51,491 bases of DNA from Jejubacter sp036620675 (GTDB taxonomy: Bacteria; Pseudomonadota; Gammaproteobacteria; Enterobacterales; Enterobacteriaceae). Below are positions 1-8,058 of the stretch, one piece after another. Made by a program: the position numbers and the translations under genes. The stretch lies in assembly GCA_036620675.1 (NCBI GenBank), contig JAZHEE010000030.1; one strand, written 5' to 3'. The first letter of the stretch is position 1. The number at the start of each line of letters is the position of its first letter. The notes beneath the pieces are model-generated. The model saw nothing but the letters and a program-made list of their open reading frames with translations. It was not told the origin of the DNA and did no database searches.

Positions 1-108
1 GGCTGAGGGCGTGCGGCACAGGGAGGTGACGTCACGCCCGACCCGTCCGGCGGACGGGAAAAGCGGAGGGGCCCGCGTCAGCGGCGATTTTCACGCCGGA
101 AAGCGGGG

Positions 109-140
109 TTGTCAGGGGCGGCATTTGAGCCCCTGACCCG
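109..140. repeat. Perfect inverted repeat at window start
   Basis: GTCAGGGGC at 111-119 pairs perfectly with GCCCCTGAC at 129-137 around a 9-nt loop. No T-tract follows, so it is not a clear intrinsic terminator. It sits just left of the first copy of the dispersed repeat. No gene can be supported in 1-654. Confidence 0.6.
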
Positions 141-300
141 TTCACCGGTTCCGCAACCGGCATATAAAAATACCCTTAAGGTGAACGGAACCTTCGCCAA
201 CGTAACATATTTCTCCAGAACACGGCTCTGGCGCAAAAATAGCGCAACCGGCATGACCACGTACTACAACCGCCGCCCCGGGCTTCATCTGAAAAGCAAC
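141..300 (+). repeat. Dispersed intergenic repeat, copy A
   Basis: Starts around TTCACCGGTTCCGCAACCGG and passes through GGTGAACGGAACCTTCGCC (from 180), an AACACGG block, GCGCAACCGGCATGACCAC and a CATCTGAAA end. The same blocks occur in the same order at 373-535 and 33821-33940, and in reverse orientation at 51178-51303. The minus strand holds an open frame starting MVMPVALFLRQ that is partly shared among copies. Many differences between copies change amino acids, so I treat it as a non-coding repeat. Function unknown. Confidence 0.8.
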
Positions 301-303
301 CGG

Positions 304-384
304 GCAGAATATGATGATGCGGTGGGCTGTTCCGTTCACTTCAGGCAACTGCTTCTCTGTTAATCCACCGCGGGTGAACGGAAC
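304..384. repeat. Linker module with inverted repeat GTTCCGTTCAC / GTGAACGGAAC
   Basis: A perfect 11-bp inverted repeat (329-339 and 374-384) encloses a 34-nt segment containing CAGGCAACTGCTTCTCTG. The 35 bp at 304-338 are identical to 33631-33665, and the whole arrangement recurs at 33777-33832. The right arm is also the start of repeat copy B, so the linker joins copies A and B into one composite. Confidence 0.8.
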
Positions 385-535
385 CTTCGCCAGCGCGGCA
401 TATTCTTTCAGAACACGGCACCGTCGCAAAAACAGAGCAACCGACATAACCACATCCTACAACCGCCCCCCGGCCTGCATCTGAAAGGCCACCGGCTGGG
501 CGAAGCCGGATTTCAGACCGGCTGTTCCGTCAGAG
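373..535 (+). repeat. Dispersed intergenic repeat, copy B (fullest copy)
   Basis: Runs from GGTGAACGGAACCTTCGCC to a terminal GCCGGATTTCAGACCGGC hairpin-like end. The same hairpin-like end is present in the opposite-strand copy at 51183-51202, which defines an element of about 160 bp. Bases 536-654 show nothing else I recognise. Confidence 0.8.
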
Positions 536-654
536 TGATAATTAACCCGGGCAAAAGAGCGATCTATCCGGGGTAAACGCAATAGCCGAATTCAGGAGCG
601 GTAAAACCTGAAAAAGGCGGTCAACAGGCAGCCCCGCTCCTGCACAATAAAAAT

Positions 655-1263
655 TCAATCGCCATAACGTGCCAGCCAGACGGTTCGCCCGCCGCAATCG
701 ACGTCGCTAATCACAAAATCCACCAGCGTAAAGCCATTCTGGCTTAACAACGTCTGATACTCATAAGCCGACAGGCTGGCGTGATACAGCGGATCGCCCA
801 GGAAGTCCCCGACAACCTCGCCCTCTTCCGGGCCAGAATTAAAAATCAACATCGCACCCGGCAGGGCATGCGCCTTAAAGCGAGGAAACATTTCACGCTG
901 CTCCCGGGGCGTCAGGTGGAAAAAACTGTCCCAGGCGATAATGCCGTGAAAACGCCTGTCCAGCGCCAGTTCGCGCATATCGGCCAGTTGCCAGTTGTGA
1001 TCGCGATAGTGAGCTCGGCACAGTCGCAGCAGCGGCTCAGAAGTGTCGATACCGGTTATCCGATAGCCGCGTTTGATAAAATAGCCACCCAGCGGACTGC
1101 CGGAGCCACAGCCCAGATCCAGCAGTTCGCCACCCGGAGAAAGCGCCCCGGAAAACCGTTCAAGCCAGCCACGCTCCGGAAACTGACGCTGCCGGATCCG
1201 ATCCCACTCAATGGCATGACGCCGGTAAAATTCAATAACGGATTCTGCCGCCGGATGATGCAT
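655..1263 (-). CDS. Class I SAM-dependent methyltransferase
   Basis: A 202-residue soluble protein with a Rossmann-type methyltransferase core. Motif I is LLDLGCGSGSPLG (around residues 47-59), followed by the acidic strand end GIDTSE that would bind the SAM ribose, and the motif IV-like region IIAWDSFFHL. The first in-frame ATG lies upstream, but an AGGAGG four bases before the ATG at 1263 decides the start used here. The substrate cannot be deduced: the acceptor-binding region resembles broad small-molecule methyltransferases. It stands alone between the repeat block and fhlA, in the same orientation as fhlA and 95 bp beyond the fhlA stop. Functional linkage to FHL is not evident. Confidence 0.85.
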   Translation of the reverse strand: MHHPAAESVIEFYRRHAIEWDRIRQRQFPERGWLERFSGALSPGGELLDLGCGSGSPLGGYFIKRGYRITGIDTSEPLLRLCRAHYRDHNWQLADMRELALDRRFHGIIAWDSFFHLTPREQREMFPRFKAHALPGAMLIFNSGPEEGEVVGDFLGDPLYHASLSAYEYQTLLSQNGFTLVDFVISDVDCGGRTVWLARYGD

Positions 1264-1358
1264 ATGTGCCTCCTGATTCAGAACAACAAAAAGCCGATGC
1301 ATTTTTTATAAAATCGTCCCACCCAAAACACAATGAGGAAACATGCTATCGACCGGCA

Positions 1359-3452
1359 TTACCCCGCCAGCACCTTCTCTTTATCGATACCAAGCCGCTT
1401 CATACGTGAAATCAGCGTAGTGCGCTTCAGCCCCAGGCGCTGAGCCGCTCCTCTGGGCCCGGCGATAACGCCGTTAGTCTCGTTTAGCACCCGGACAATA
1501 CGCTGATATTCATCCTCGCCTTCGCGCAGCGGTTCTTCTTCTGGCAGCGCCTCATGACGCCCCTGGAACGGCAGCATCATCTCCGGCAGCGAAAGTTGTA
1601 GCACATTGCCCCGGGTCAGCAGTACCGCCCGCTCAATCACGTTTTCCAGTTCGCGCACGTTACCCGGCCACTCCATCCTGCTTAACGTACGCAGGGTCTC
1701 CGCCGGAATACTGTCGATAGTGCGCTCCAGCCGCCGGGCTATTTTAAAGGTGAACGCCTTCACCAGCAGAGGGATATCCTGGGGACGTTCACGCAGCGGC
1801 GGCAAATGAATGGGGAAGACATTCAGCCGGTAATAGAGATCGCTACGAAATTCCCGGTCGGCCACCATCTGCTGCAAATCGCGATTGGTGGCGGCGATCA
1901 GCCGTACATCGGTGCAGATCACCTTATTACTGCCCAACCGCTCGAACTCCTGCTCCTGCAGCACCCGCAGCAGTTTGGGCTGTAGCTCCAGCGGCATATC
2001 GCCGACTTCATCCAGAAACAGCGAACTTTTATCCGCCAGCTCGAAGCGCCCGATATGCTGGGCGCTGGCGCCGGTAAAAGCACCGCGCTCATGGCCGAAC
2101 AGATCGCTTTCCAGCAGACCGGCCGGCATGGCGGCGCAGTTTAGCTTCACCATCCGCCGCCCGTTGCGTGCGCTCTGATTATGAATGGCCCTTGCTATTA
2201 GCTCCTTGCCGGTACCGGTTTCCCCCAGAATCAGCACGGTGCTGTTGCTCTGAGCCACCATTTCTACCTGACGCATCACGTCGCGCATTACCTGGCTTTG
2301 ACCGATGATTTCGCCAAAGTCGGCGGCGACGTTGTTGATCTGCTCGGTCAGCGCCAGGTTTTCATCGATTAACCGCTCTTTCAGGCGGCGGATCTCCTGA
2401 TAAGCCAGCGCGTTATCCACCGCAATGGCGATACGCTCGGCAATCTGATGCAGCAGCTTCAGATTGCCGGTAGTGAAAATATGCTCCTGGCACTGGGCCA
2501 GCTTCAGCACGCCAAGGATATTGTCGCCAGACATCAGCGGCAGCAGGCACAGGGTCTGAATTTGATTGCCCCACATATCAAACAGCATACGTTCATAGGG
2601 AGCCAGGCTGTCGCGCTGATGCAAATTCAGCAGCAGCATCTTTTTGCTGTTGAACACCCGTTCCGACAGCGTACCCTGCTCATTCACCTCGCTCTGGTCG
2701 TGAACCGGGGCATCGCGATCGATATAGTGGGTGGAGTAAACCGTCAGCCGATGACGCTGGTTGGCGCGCAGCACAATGCTGATGGAATCGATACCAAAAT
2801 TATTGTGAATTTCATGGGCGATTTCGCTAATCAACTCATCGAGATCCAGCTTCGACAGTACGGCGTTGGTAATGGCCACCAGCAGGCGAAAGTCATTACG
2901 TTCCCGGCACAGCAATTCATGATGCTGATTATCGCTCAAGCGGCTCTGGATCTGCTCCACCGCCAGCGCCACCACCTGAGCCAGCGATCGCAGCCGCGAA
3001 CGCTCTTTTTCGCTCCAGGGGCGATCATCAGGTCGTAATATCTCGCAGCCGCCGACAATTTTTCCGCTTAAAGCCAGCGGCAACATGCCATAATAGCCAA
3101 AATCCGGATACAGGCCGCTGGCGGCCAGGGTCGGCCAGACGTCGTGAAACTCTGCGGCCGCGCAGTGTAACATTTCGGGGCGCGCCTGAATGTGGCTGAC
3201 AGGGCCGCCTGCCAGCGCCAGCTCATCCACTTTAATCACGGACTCGCCGTTATCATCCACGCTGAAATAGCGCACCTGAGGGTGTTGCTCATCGGCCGCC
3301 AGAACAATGGCGGCATGGCAGGCCAGATCGGTCTGCCGCAAATGCAACATCAGCGCCTGAACGAGCGCGCAGAGATCCGGCTGCTGCAACAGCGTGCGCG
3401 TCAGATTAAAAAGCTGCTGCTCCTGGGGGTCGCCCATTGATGTAAGAGACAT
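1359..3452 (-). CDS. fhlA: Formate hydrogenlyase transcriptional activator FhlA
   Basis: Sigma-54-dependent activator of the formate regulon (697 aa; E. coli 692). Two N-terminal GAF-type domains (about 20-170 and 195-350) correspond to the formate-sensing part. The AAA+ domain carries Walker A GETGTGKE at 410-417, the sigma-54 contact loop GAFTGA and the Walker B region SLFLDEVGD. The C-terminal helix-turn-helix includes GLKRTTLISRMKRLGI. The AAA+ and HTH parts are nearly identical to the E. coli protein, while the first 100 residues diverge more. It lies downstream of hypABCDE on the same strand, as in E. coli, but is separated from hypE by 219 bp mostly filled with an ERIC element. It is predicted to act on the -24/-12 promoters at 7329, 7460, 15634 and 21838. 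Confidence 0.98.
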   Translation of the reverse strand: MSLTSMGDPQEQQLFNLTRTLLQQPDLCALVQALMLHLRQTDLACHAAIVLAADEQHPQVRYFSVDDNGESVIKVDELALAGGPVSHIQARPEMLHCAAAEFHDVWPTLAASGLYPDFGYYGMLPLALSGKIVGGCEILRPDDRPWSEKERSRLRSLAQVVALAVEQIQSRLSDNQHHELLCRERNDFRLLVAITNAVLSKLDLDELISEIAHEIHNNFGIDSISIVLRANQRHRLTVYSTHYIDRDAPVHDQSEVNEQGTLSERVFNSKKMLLLNLHQRDSLAPYERMLFDMWGNQIQTLCLLPLMSGDNILGVLKLAQCQEHIFTTGNLKLLHQIAERIAIAVDNALAYQEIRRLKERLIDENLALTEQINNVAADFGEIIGQSQVMRDVMRQVEMVAQSNSTVLILGETGTGKELIARAIHNQSARNGRRMVKLNCAAMPAGLLESDLFGHERGAFTGASAQHIGRFELADKSSLFLDEVGDMPLELQPKLLRVLQEQEFERLGSNKVICTDVRLIAATNRDLQQMVADREFRSDLYYRLNVFPIHLPPLRERPQDIPLLVKAFTFKIARRLERTIDSIPAETLRTLSRMEWPGNVRELENVIERAVLLTRGNVLQLSLPEMMLPFQGRHEALPEEEPLREGEDEYQRIVRVLNETNGVIAGPRGAAQRLGLKRTTLISRMKRLGIDKEKVLAG

Positions 3453-3497
3453 TGCGTTATCCAGACCTTATTGAGTGCAAAGAGCCACAGGATCCTC

Positions 3498-3668
3498 TAT
3501 ACCCTAAATCATTCGCGTTGCAGGACATATCTGCCGCAGACAGATATGAACGCGCTTTAGCTCGCCCCGAAGGGACGACGGAATATCCCCGGGAGCTATC
3601 GCCGTATTATATGAGCGAGGTGCACAAGTACCACCAACGCACATGCCGCTTGAAGTATGACGGGTATA
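3498..3668. repeat. ERIC/IRU palindromic element, long form, between hypE and fhlA
   Basis: Ends TATACCC (3498-3504) and GGGTATA (3662-3668) form the terminal inverted repeat. The right part, AACGCACATGC...CTTGAAGTATGACGG, and the left part, ACCCTAAATCATTCG, match the ERIC termini. At 171 bp it exceeds the usual length of about 127 bp, and the core is partly unlike the consensus. It lies inside the presumed hyp-fhlA transcript, so it would be transcribed and could fold in the fhlA leader. Confidence 0.85.
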
Positions 3669-3671
3669 AGT

Positions 3672-4682
3672 CTAACAAATTCGGGGTAGGGGTTCGGAAT
3701 GCGGTAGATCAAGCGTACGCTGAACACCGTAAAATCCGGATAATCTGACCCCCCGCCGCGCCACGACCTCGCCGACAATCGCGGCGTCGCGCCCCAGCGG
3801 ATGCGCCCGCAGCCGTTCCAGCAGCCTCTGCGCCTGATTGGCCGCCACGCCAATGACCAGCTTGCCTTCATTGGCAAAATTCAGCGCATCCAGCCCCAGC
3901 AATTCGCAAACGCCGCGCACTGCCGGTTTCAGGGGCAGCGCCCGTTCTTCCAGCTCAATGCCGCAGCCGCTGGCGGCGGCAAATTCGTGGGCCACGGCGT
4001 TCACGCCGCCCCGGGTGGCATCGCGCATGGCCCTGATGCCCGGCATGTCGCGCAGCGAGGAAATCAGCGGCGCCAGCAGCGCACAGTCGCTGACCAGTTC
4101 CCCTTCCAGGCCCAGTTGCTCGCGCAGATTCAAAATGGTGGCGCCGTGATCGCCCAGCGTACCGCTAACCAACAACCGGTCTCCGGGCTGGAGTCGGGCG
4201 GCGCCCCACTCCAGTCCTGCCGGAATCACGCCGATGCCGGCGGTATTGATAAACAGCTTATCGGCGGCTCCGCGGGGCACCACTTTGGTGTCACCAGTGA
4301 CGATGGCAATGCCCGCCTCCCGGGCGGTGGCGGCCATGCTGCGCACCACCGACTCCAGCGTCGCCATCTCCAGCCCCTCTTCCAGAATAAAGCCGCACGA
4401 AAGCCAGCGCGGGGTGGCGCCCCCCACGGCGATATCGTTGGCCGTGCCGCACACCGCCAGTTTGCCGATATCGCCTCCCGGAAAGCTCAGCGGATCAATC
4501 ACATAACTGTCGGTGGAAAAGGCCAGTCGATCACCACTTTCGTTCAGCAAATGCAGCGGAATCCGCGCCTGATCTTCCTGGGTCGCCAGCAGCGGATTAT
4601 CGAAAGCCGCCATAAACAGCGTAGCGATAAGCTTCTGCATCGCCCGGCCGCCGCTACCCTGGGCCAGAGTCACTGTACTCAT
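3672..4682 (-). CDS. hypE: Hydrogenase maturation protein HypE
   Basis: 336 aa, a PurM/AIR-synthase-fold ATPase that dehydrates the carbamoyl group delivered by HypF to a thiocyanate. This is the source of the CN ligands of the NiFe centre. The C-terminus ends in PRIC, placing the acceptor cysteine as the last residue, as the family requires. The N-terminal GSGGRAMQKLI segment and the central GDTKVV region are typical. It overlaps the hypD stop by 4 bp (ATGA), indicating translational coupling. The stop is 4 bp from the ERIC end, so the repeat inserted without harming the essential tail. Confidence 0.98.
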   Translation of the reverse strand: MSTVTLAQGSGGRAMQKLIATLFMAAFDNPLLATQEDQARIPLHLLNESGDRLAFSTDSYVIDPLSFPGGDIGKLAVCGTANDIAVGGATPRWLSCGFILEEGLEMATLESVVRSMAATAREAGIAIVTGDTKVVPRGAADKLFINTAGIGVIPAGLEWGAARLQPGDRLLVSGTLGDHGATILNLREQLGLEGELVSDCALLAPLISSLRDMPGIRAMRDATRGGVNAVAHEFAAASGCGIELEERALPLKPAVRGVCELLGLDALNFANEGKLVIGVAANQAQRLLERLRAHPLGRDAAIVGEVVARRGVRLSGFYGVQRTLDLPHSEPLPRIC

Positions 4683-5800
4683 GCTTCCTCCTCCTGAAAG
4701 CGATACTGATACCAGGCGCTACAGGCGCCTTCCGAAGAAACCATCAGCGCGCCGAAGGCGTTATTGGGATTGCAGCGCCGTCCCAGCAGCGGACAGTCTG
4801 CGGGCTTGCAGCGCCCAGTCAGTACATCGCCGCAGCGCGCTTCGGGGGAATCGCACACCCGGCGCCTGCGCGGCTGAAAATGACGTTCGGCATCGAAGGC
4901 CTGATAGGGCGCAGTGAGATGCACTCCGGAGTCGGCGATAGTGCCCAGCCCACGCCATTCGCTTTCGCCGTTGATGGCGAACACCTCCGCCATCGCCTGG
5001 CGGGCCAGGGAATTACCGGCATCCGGTACCACCCGCCGGTACTGATTTTCCACCCGGCTGGCGCCTGCGCCGACCTGTTCCACCAGCATCATCACGCCCT
5101 GCAACAGATCGAGCGGCTCAAAGCCCGCCACCACCAGCGGTCGCCGGTACGTTTCGGCAATGAAATCATAGGCGCCGGTGCCGATAACCATGCTGACGTG
5201 CCCCGGCGCCAGGAAAGCGTCAATGCCGTTTTCCGGCCGATCCAGCAGGCTTTTTAGGGTGGGTAACAGCGTGATGTGCTGGCAGAACATAAAGAAGTTA
5301 TTCACTCCCTGAAGCCGCGCCTGGCGTAGAGTGACCGCGGTGGCGGGCATAGTGGTTTCGAACCCCAGACCGAAAAACACCACCTCGCGCTGCGGATTGT
5401 CCCGGGCAAGCGCAAGGGCGTCCATCGGCGAATAGACCACCCGCACGTCGGCGCCGCGAGCTTTGGCGTCCAGCAGCGATCCCTCTTTCCCCGGCACCCG
5501 CATCGCGTCACCGAAGGTGCAAAAAATAACGCCGTCACGGCTGGCGATTTCAATGCAGGCATCAATGCGCCCCATCGGCAGCACGCAGACCGGACAGCCA
5601 GGCCCGTGGATAAATTCAATGTTGTCCGGCAGCAGCCTGTCCAGCCCAAACTTGAAGATGGCGTGAGTATGGCCGCCGCACACCTCCATAATGCGCAGTG
5701 GCCGCCGGGCGTCATGCGGCAGATGCCGGGCACGCGCGTTAAGCTGCTCAATCAGTTGCATCACCCGCTCCGGGGCGCGATATTCATCGACAAAACGCAT
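4679..5800 (-). CDS. hypD: Hydrogenase maturation protein HypD
   Basis: 373 aa, the iron-sulfur scaffold protein that assembles the Fe(CN)2CO unit together with HypC. The conserved Cys41 lies in CGGHTHAIFK, and GPGCPVC holds Cys69 and Cys72. The C-terminal third contains the cysteines of the [4Fe-4S] cluster (CDSPEARCGD, GRCKPADCPL, EGACSAWYQY). Length and motifs match the E. coli protein. Its ATG overlaps the hypC stop (TGATG), so the genes are coupled. Confidence 0.98.
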   Translation of the reverse strand: MRFVDEYRAPERVMQLIEQLNARARHLPHDARRPLRIMEVCGGHTHAIFKFGLDRLLPDNIEFIHGPGCPVCVLPMGRIDACIEIASRDGVIFCTFGDAMRVPGKEGSLLDAKARGADVRVVYSPMDALALARDNPQREVVFFGLGFETTMPATAVTLRQARLQGVNNFFMFCQHITLLPTLKSLLDRPENGIDAFLAPGHVSMVIGTGAYDFIAETYRRPLVVAGFEPLDLLQGVMMLVEQVGAGASRVENQYRRVVPDAGNSLARQAMAEVFAINGESEWRGLGTIADSGVHLTAPYQAFDAERHFQPRRRRVCDSPEARCGDVLTGRCKPADCPLLGRRCNPNNAFGALMVSSEGACSAWYQYRFQEEEA

Positions 5801-6078
5801 CAGCGCACCTCCTCGCCATACAGCAACGGGCCGACATCCGGCTCCACCTCAAACATATTTTGTAGCGCTTCCAGAGTGTCGAGCGCCTCACGTTCGTCAA
5901 TGACGCTCATGGCGAACCCGACGTGCACCAGTACCCACTGCCCTACCCGGGACTGGCCCGCTTCGTCCTGCGCCCCCACCAAAGTTAGATCCACCTGGCG
6001 CTGAATGCCGCAGACCTCGACCAGTGCGCCCTGGGGCGACGGAATAGCGCGAATTTGCCCCGGAACCCCTATGCACAT
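5800..6078 (-). CDS. hypC: Hydrogenase maturation chaperone HypC
   Basis: 92 aa, the small OB-fold chaperone that carries the Fe(CN)2CO moiety with HypD and then escorts the HycE precursor. The N-terminal MCIGVPGQI contains the essential Cys2, exposed after Met removal. His52 lies in the conserved WVLVHVGFAMS segment. It overlaps the end of hypB by 10 bp. A hydrogenase-2-type HypG paralog is not present in this window. Confidence 0.97.
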   Translation of the reverse strand: MCIGVPGQIRAIPSPQGALVEVCGIQRQVDLTLVGAQDEAGQSRVGQWVLVHVGFAMSVIDEREALDTLEALQNMFEVEPDVGPLLYGEEVR

Positions 6079-6929
6079 CGCTGCGCCTCCAGCCAGGCGA
6101 GCCAGGCATCCATTCCTTCGCCGGTGGTAGCCGAGATCGGCAGAATCTCGATCTCCGGATTCACCTGACGAGCGCTGGCGATACAGGCCGCCATATCGAA
6201 GTTGAGCCAGGGCAGCAGATCGACCTTATTCAGCAGCATCAGCGAAGCGGCGGCAAACATATGCGGATATTTAAGCGGTTTGTCTTCCCCTTCAGTCACT
6301 GACAGCACCGCTACCTTATGGCGCTCGCCCAGATCAAAACTGGCGGGGCAGACCAGATTACCCACATTCTCAATAAACAGAATGCCGCCAGACAGAAGGG
6401 GCAGACGGCGACTGGCGGTCTGAATCATCTGCGCATCCAGATGGCACCCCTTACCGGTATTGACCTGAATTGCCGGAGTGCCCGTAGCGCGAATGCGTTC
6501 AGCGTCATTCAGGGTCTGCTGATCGCCTTCAATCACAGCGCAGGGAACCTGGCCCTTCAGGCGTTTAAGGGTTTCGCTAAGCAGCGTGGTTTTACCGGAG
6601 CCAGGGCTGGAAACCAGATTCAGCGCCAGCAGGCCGCTGGCGGCAAAGGCGGCGCGGTTTTCCCGGGCCAGCCGGTTGTTTTTATCCAGCACATCGAGCT
6701 CCAGCTCCAGCATACGGCGCTGCCCCATGCCCGGCGCGTGGGCACCCGCTTCACCGCAGCCATAATGCAGGTCGCCATTTTGCGCCTGGTAAGGCTGAAA
6801 CGACGTCGAAGTGACGCCCGTTATTCGCATTTCCTGGCGCGGCGTCGCCGCAAAGGGCGCACGGGAATGGTGATGGCTATCGCCTTCAATATGGAGATTG
6901 CCTTCTCCACAGCCACAGGTGGTACACAT
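6069..6929 (-). CDS. hypB: Hydrogenase nickel-insertion GTPase HypB
   Basis: 286 aa GTPase that inserts nickel into the hydrogenase large subunit with HypA. The N-terminal CTTCGCG is the high-affinity nickel site of enterobacterial HypB. A short His-containing segment follows (DSHHHS), far shorter than the poly-His stretch of rhizobial HypB. The P-loop SSPGSGKT lies near 107-115. The G-domain metal site is seen as Cys162-His163 and Cys194, and the G4 motif is NKVD. It starts 9 bp after the hypA stop. Confidence 0.98.
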   Translation of the reverse strand: MCTTCGCGEGNLHIEGDSHHHSRAPFAATPRQEMRITGVTSTSFQPYQAQNGDLHYGCGEAGAHAPGMGQRRMLELELDVLDKNNRLARENRAAFAASGLLALNLVSSPGSGKTTLLSETLKRLKGQVPCAVIEGDQQTLNDAERIRATGTPAIQVNTGKGCHLDAQMIQTASRRLPLLSGGILFIENVGNLVCPASFDLGERHKVAVLSVTEGEDKPLKYPHMFAAASLMLLNKVDLLPWLNFDMAACIASARQVNPEIEILPISATTGEGMDAWLAWLEAQRCA

Positions 6930-6938
6930 AGTTAACTC

Positions 6939-7283
6939 CTACTCTATTTCCAGGCGCTTAATCTGCAGGCCGTCATCCGCCACGATGCGTAATTCATCGC
7001 TCAGGCAGTCAGGACAGCGCCTTACCCGGCTACTTAGCAGGGTGACGTAACGCTGGCAGCGTTGACACCAGCATTCCGCTTCCTGCTGCTCAATATTGAG
7101 CCGGCAGCCTTCGGCCAGGGTTTGGCGGCAGACCAGTTCAAAGCAGAACTCCAGCGCGCTGCGTTCCACACAGGAAAAAGCCCCAATCGACAGCCAGACG
7201 CCGGTCACCCGACGGGCACCATGGCTGCGGGCCTGCTGTTCAATCAGCTCAAGCGCGCGCTGACAAAGCGTGATTTCGTGCAT
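6939..7283 (-). CDS. hypA: Hydrogenase nickel incorporation protein HypA
   Basis: 114 aa nickel metallochaperone. N-terminal MHEITLC carries His2, the nickel ligand. The zinc site is CQRC (Cys73, Cys76) plus CPDC (Cys90, Cys93). First gene of hypABCDE-fhlA, transcribed divergently from hycA. A sigma-54 promoter with near-consensus spacing lies 46 bp upstream on the same strand. Confidence 0.97.
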   Translation of the reverse strand: MHEITLCQRALELIEQQARSHGARRVTGVWLSIGAFSCVERSALEFCFELVCRQTLAEGCRLNIEQQEAECWCQRCQRYVTLLSSRVRRCPDCLSDELRIVADDGLQIKRLEIE

Positions 7284-7328
7284 AGTGCGCCTCCGGATTC
7301 GTCACTCTATCGCGTGACAAACCAGTTA

Positions 7329-7345
7329 ATGCAACAACCATGCCA
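7329..7345 (-). promoter_or_regulatory. Sigma-54 (-24/-12) promoter of hypA operon
   Basis: Read on the minus strand: TGGCAT, five bases, TTGCAT. The invariant GG and GC are separated by exactly 10 bases, as the sigma-54 consensus requires. Confidence 0.9.
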
Positions 7346-7381
7346 CCAGGAGATCCAGACCGAATCTCCGGTGACGAAAGC

Positions 7382-7399
7382 TGTCGAAATGACATGTCA
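7382..7399. promoter_or_regulatory. FhlA upstream activating site between hypA and hycA
   Basis: TGTCGAAATGACA followed by an overlapping TGACATGTCA palindrome, the arrangement of known FhlA sites in E. coli. It lies about 60 bp upstream of the hycA -24 element and about 40 bp from the hypA one, so it could serve either. A reversed near-copy occurs upstream of fdhF at 21769-21790. Confidence 0.75.
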
Positions 7400-7459
7400 C
7401 CAGACGGCATCAACGCGGAAAAATAAAATAAAATCATTATTTTTCAAAGTGATAAAAAC

Positions 7460-7475
7460 TGGCACAAAAAGTGCT
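7460..7475 (+). promoter_or_regulatory. Sigma-54 (-24/-12) promoter of hyc operon
   Basis: TGGCAC, five A residues, GTGCT: GG at 7461-7462 and GC at 7473-7474 with a 10-base gap. It lies 35 bp ahead of the hycA ATG. Confidence 0.9.
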
Positions 7476-7510
7476 AATGGAAAGATATCCGTATCAGCAG
7501 GAAATCATCC

Positions 7511-7978
7511 ATGACCCTTTCTGAATTAAGTCATAAGGCGGCGTTTATTGCCGAGCGTAACCGCCAGCTCCATAAGCAGTGGCACACCTACTGCAATACC
7601 CTGATTCAGGCCATCACCACTACCCGGCAGACGCTGCATCTGGAAATTCAGAGTTCCCCCGATGAGGGGCTGAATTTCTCGCTTTTCAACCACTTTATTC
7701 TGCAGGTGACGCGCGATACCGGCTTTAACGATCGCGAAATCCGTTACCTCCTGAGCACCCGCGACGGCGAGCATCATATCCCGCTCGCCAGCAGCCACCT
7801 GGACTGCAACGGCCTGCTCGACGGCCAGGTTCGCAACACCGATCGCCAGGCGGTGCTGGAACACTATCTGAGTCGGATTAGCTGCATTTACGACCATCTG
7901 TATCGGGCCATGCAGCAAGACGTTCCGCTGACGGTAGAGGCGCTGGCCCCGGCCCTGTCACGTCCGTCTCAGGCCTGA
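7511..7978 (+). CDS. hycA: Formate hydrogenlyase regulatory protein HycA
   Basis: 155 aa (E. coli about 153), first gene of the hyc operon. HycA dampens FhlA-dependent transcription, probably by acting on FhlA. No enzymatic motif is present. The N-terminus has a long helical segment (AFIAERNRQLHKQWHTYC). Assignment rests on position, length and overall resemblance to E. coli HycA. The gap to hycB holds further FhlA-like sites. Confidence 0.93.
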   Translation: MTLSELSHKAAFIAERNRQLHKQWHTYCNTLIQAITTTRQTLHLEIQSSPDEGLNFSLFNHFILQVTRDTGFNDREIRYLLSTRDGEHHIPLASSHLDCNGLLDGQVRNTDRQAVLEHYLSRISCIYDHLYRAMQQDVPLTVEALAPALSRPSQA

Positions 7979-7983
7979 ATCAC

Positions 7984-8012
7984 GTCGTGTCGATGAGTGT
8001 CGAAAAATGACG
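7984..8012. promoter_or_regulatory. FhlA-type site in hycA-hycB gap
   Basis: Contains two GTGTCGA half-sites followed by GAAAAATGACG, closely matching the E. coli hycA-hycB intergenic FhlA site, which is reported to influence expression of the divergent hyp genes. Only the sequence resemblance is seen here. Confidence 0.65.
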
Positions 8013-8058
8013 CCCGCGACACCCTTTCGTCAAAAATGACTACTTCGAGGATGCTCGG

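Noticed and set aside
3452..3748. 98-residue plus-strand ORF over the ERIC and hypE end
   Set aside because: Composed of repeat sequence and antisense to the essential hypE C-terminus; no family resemblance.
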